From: Shinella granuli
GTDB lineage: Bacteria; Pseudomonadota; Alphaproteobacteria; Rhizobiales; Rhizobiaceae
Length of the DNA: 64,000 bases
Direction: 5' to 3'
Assembly (NCBI RefSeq): GCF_004341885.1
Contig: NZ_SLVX01000003.1
Coordinates: 391,857-455,856 of the forward strand
In this document: positions 61,834-64,000 of the stretch, in pieces
Numbering within the stretch: the first letter of the stretch is position 1
Layout of the letters: each line of letters starts with the position of its first letter
The notes under the pieces: model-generated
Told to the model about the DNA's origin: nothing
The model's database searches: none
What the model saw: only the letters and a program-made list of their open reading frames with translations
Position numbers and translations under genes: made by a program

Positions 61834-63855
61834 TCAGGCCCAGTGGCCGTAGAGGTTGGGCATCAGCGCCGCGTTGACGATGAAGCGGTCCCAGTCCTTC
61901 TGCTCCCAGGGCGTCCAGGCCGTCTCGGCAATGGCCGAAAGGCGGGGGAAGACGAGGCGATCGAAGATCGCGCGGTCGGCCATGGATTCGTTCCAGATGC
62001 AGGCCTGGACGCCCTTGAAATGGGCCAGCTGCTCGCCCGTCCAACCCTCGACGGGGTCGAAATCATAGGTGTCGCGCGGGGAGGGGGAGCCCGCCCAGCC
62101 GGCGCCCGGCTCGTTCCAGTCGGTGGACTGGCCCATGTCGAGATAATAGGCCTGCCCCGGCGCCACGACGATGTCGTAGCCCTCCTGCGCAAGACGCGCG
62201 CTTACCGGCACGTCGCGCCAGCCGATGAGATAGGACGATGCCTTGTCGAGCACGCCGCCATGCGCTGCCTCCTGCCAGCCGCCGGTGACGCAGCCGAGCG
62301 CCTTGACGCTCGCATGCACCTGCCGCAGGAAGGTCGCCTGCAGCACCGCGGTCGGCGCGCCTTCGATGTCGTCGGCGCCGTCGTGGTTGGTCTCGACATT
62401 GTTGTGCCGCGCATGGGCCTTGGCCGCGTCCGCGCCGGCAAGATCGGCGAGCATGGCAAGCGCCAGCGGCGAGCCGGACCAGGCCCCGAGCGGCACCTCG
62501 TCCGCACCGACATGCAGGATGCCGGCGGGAAAGAGCCCGGCAAGCTCTCGCATCACCGTCTCCATGAAGGCGATGGCCTTCGGCTGGGCCGGGTTGAGGC
62601 AATTGTTCGGCATGCCCTGGACGGAGGCATATTCGCCGGTCTCGTCCGGATCACGCAGCTCCGGCAGCGCCTGCAGCAGGGCGAAGCTGTGGCCGGGCAC
62701 GTCGATTTCCGGGATGACGGCGATGCCGTAGCGACCGGCATGCGCCACGATCTCGCGCACCTCGTCCTGCGTATAGTAGCCGCCGGTCGGGAACGGCCCG
62801 GAGCCGAAGAGCGGCGGCACGGGCAGGTCATGGCCGCGCCAGGCGGCTTTTTCCGTCAGTTGCGGATAGGCGGTGATCTCGATGCGCCAGGCCTCGTCGT
62901 CGGTGAGGTGCCAGTGGAAACGGTTGAGCTTGTTCCAGGCGAGAATCGCGAGGAACTGCTTGACCTCGGCGCTGGCATAGAACTGGCGCGCCACGTCGAG
63001 ATGGCAGCCGCGGAAGCCCATGCGCGGGGCATCCTCGATGCTGCCCGCCACCGGAAAGAGGAAGGTGGCGGGATGGCGCCGGGCGCCGCGGAAGATCTGG
63101 CCCAGCGTGATCAGCCCGTAGAGGAAACCCGCAGGCGCAGCCGCCGTGACGAGCACGCCATCGGCCGCAAAGTCGAGGCGATAGGCCTCCACCTCGCCCG
63201 CCCGTTCGGCAAAACGCACCGGCAGGCCGCCCTGGTGGATGTCCCGCACCAGCCCCTCACCCGGGAAAAGCCGCGTGGTGATATCGCGGAAGGCATCGGC
63301 CGCTTCGGCGGCCGCGGCCGGGCCGTTCGCAAGGGCGAGCCCGTGCGGCACCTGCCCGCCGGCAATGCCGGCGACCTCTTTCGGCCAGGGGACGATCGAC
63401 AGCGGCTGCGGCGCGTTCAGCGGAACCGGCGCGCGGGCGGTGCCGCGGCGCGGCGCGTTTTCCGCGACGGTGGAGACGGTGGGCAGCACTCGCGCCGGCA
63501 GGATGGTTCCCTCGGCGGTGACGACATAGGCGTTGCGCGCGCCGTCGCTCCAGTGGCGCAGCGGATAGGAAAGCTGGCGGCTGCTCGCCTCCCAGACCGC
63601 GCCGGGCGCCAGCACGAAGCCGTCCGGCGGGGCGATGGTGCTGTGGTTGGAAAAGCGGCGCACCAGCCGGCCGTTCTCGATCGCCGCGCCGGCCTGCAGC
63701 CGCGCCGGACCGCTGAAGCACAGCACGAAGCCGGCAAGCGGCGTGGCGCCGAGATTGGTGAGGCGGATCGTATAGACGGGCGCCTCTTCGCCGGCTGGCG
63801 GCGTCCAGAGCGTTTCGAAGAGCAGGGAATGGTTGGGGTCGACGGAGGCAGTCAT
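61834..63855 (-). CDS. Beta-N-acetylhexosaminidase, glycoside hydrolase family 20
   Basis: 673 aa. A GH20b-like domain (about residues 150-270) precedes the catalytic barrel (about 275-640). Family blocks are GFRGCHLDVARQFY, NRFHWHLTDDEAWRIEI, IPEIDVPGHS and HVGADEVPLGAW with the catalytic pair D452-E453. N-terminal 140 residues are a beta-rich extension. No signal peptide is visible, so it probably acts in the cytoplasm on chito-oligosaccharides or glycans brought in by the downstream ABC genes. The first complete gene of this leftward operon in the window. Confidence 0.93.
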   Translation of the reverse strand: MTASVDPNHSLLFETLWTPPAGEEAPVYTIRLTNLGATPLAGFVLCFSGPARLQAGAAIENGRLVRRFSNHSTIAPPDGFVLAPGAVWEASSRQLSYPLRHWSDGARNAYVVTAEGTILPARVLPTVSTVAENAPRRGTARAPVPLNAPQPLSIVPWPKEVAGIAGGQVPHGLALANGPAAAAEAADAFRDITTRLFPGEGLVRDIHQGGLPVRFAERAGEVEAYRLDFAADGVLVTAAAPAGFLYGLITLGQIFRGARRHPATFLFPVAGSIEDAPRMGFRGCHLDVARQFYASAEVKQFLAILAWNKLNRFHWHLTDDEAWRIEITAYPQLTEKAAWRGHDLPVPPLFGSGPFPTGGYYTQDEVREIVAHAGRYGIAVIPEIDVPGHSFALLQALPELRDPDETGEYASVQGMPNNCLNPAQPKAIAFMETVMRELAGLFPAGILHVGADEVPLGAWSGSPLALAMLADLAGADAAKAHARHNNVETNHDGADDIEGAPTAVLQATFLRQVHASVKALGCVTGGWQEAAHGGVLDKASSYLIGWRDVPVSARLAQEGYDIVVAPGQAYYLDMGQSTDWNEPGAGWAGSPSPRDTYDFDPVEGWTGEQLAHFKGVQACIWNESMADRAIFDRLVFPRLSAIAETAWTPWEQKDWDRFIVNAALMPNLYGHWA

Positions 63856-63883
63856 CGGGTCAATTCCTGGGTCATGAAAGGGA

Positions 63884-64000
63884 TCAGGCAGCGGCGCCGG
63901 GCTCCAGCCCGAGCGGATCGTCGACGCGCGGCCAGAGTTCGAGGCTGGCCTTGCGATAGGCGGTTGTTGCCGGATCGGTCGGGTAGGAGGTCGGTGCGGC
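63884..64000 (-). CDS. C-terminal end of an unidentified protein (partial)
   Basis: The last 38 codons plus stop of a gene running off the right edge. The visible end reads SYPTDPATTAYRKASLELWP, then RVDDPLGLEPGAAA and a TGA stop. It is 28 bases upstream of the GH20 start and in the same direction, so it belongs to the same operon. Too little is present for a family call. Confidence 0.6.
   Translation of the reverse strand, partial: AAPTSYPTDPATTAYRKASLELWPRVDDPLGLEPGAAA

Overview
The window is high-GC DNA (roughly two-thirds G+C by eye) with tightly packed operons. Many neighbouring genes overlap by 4 bases (ATGA), and ABC-type uptake systems are unusually numerous. Protein styles and gene order point to an alphaproteobacterium of the Rhizobiaceae (Ensifer/Sinorhizobium, Shinella or Rhizobium-like); the genus cannot be fixed from sequence alone. 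No rRNA, tRNA, CRISPR array, transposase or phage gene was found.

Layout: (1) 1-5657, a branched-chain-type (Liv/Urt-like) ABC transporter read leftward into an Asp/Glu/hydantoin racemase, with a divergent GntR/FCD regulator. (2) 5690-10406, an Lrp-type regulator divergent from a three-domain kinase/M23-like/class III aminotransferase fusion, followed by a polar amino-acid binding protein. (3) 10453-29990, a partial-denitrification and anaerobic-adaptation island: nnrR, nirV, nirK, nnrS, a DUF59/DUF2249/membrane-protein operon, hemN, norCBQD, norEF, a tiny membrane protein, a hemerythrin, ubiTUV (O2-independent ubiquinone synthesis) and a ubiD/ubiX pair. It turns nitrite to NO and NO to N2O; no nitrate reductase or N2O reductase lies in the window. 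(4) 30044-34380, putA with its divergent Lrp-type regulator. (5) 34387-39612, a dipeptide/oligopeptide ABC transporter. (6) 39835-55244, a two-winged carbohydrate-type island around a GntR-LacI hybrid regulator: leftward, a NitT/TauT-type ABC transporter, two Gfo/Idh/MocA oxidoreductases and a glucokinase; rightward, a DUF3604 protein, a sugar-type ABC transporter, a cytoplasmic sulfatase-family hydrolase and a MalK-like ATPase. (7) 56046-64000, a second peptide-type ABC transporter with an acetyltransferase and a GH20 beta-N-acetylhexosaminidase, probably for amino-sugar oligosaccharides.

The strongest pattern beyond single genes is a set of seven TTG-N8-CAA sites (FNR/NnrR type), one or two in each promoter region of island 3. 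They place nirK, nnrS, the DUF2249 operon, hemN, norCBQD, norEF with the small protein/hemerythrin pair, and ubiTUV with ubiDX under what looks like one NO/low-oxygen regulon. The second notable pattern is a pair of TTGTAT/ATACAA-type inverted repeats in both control regions of island 6, which suggests one regulator governs both wings of a catabolic system I do not recognise as described.
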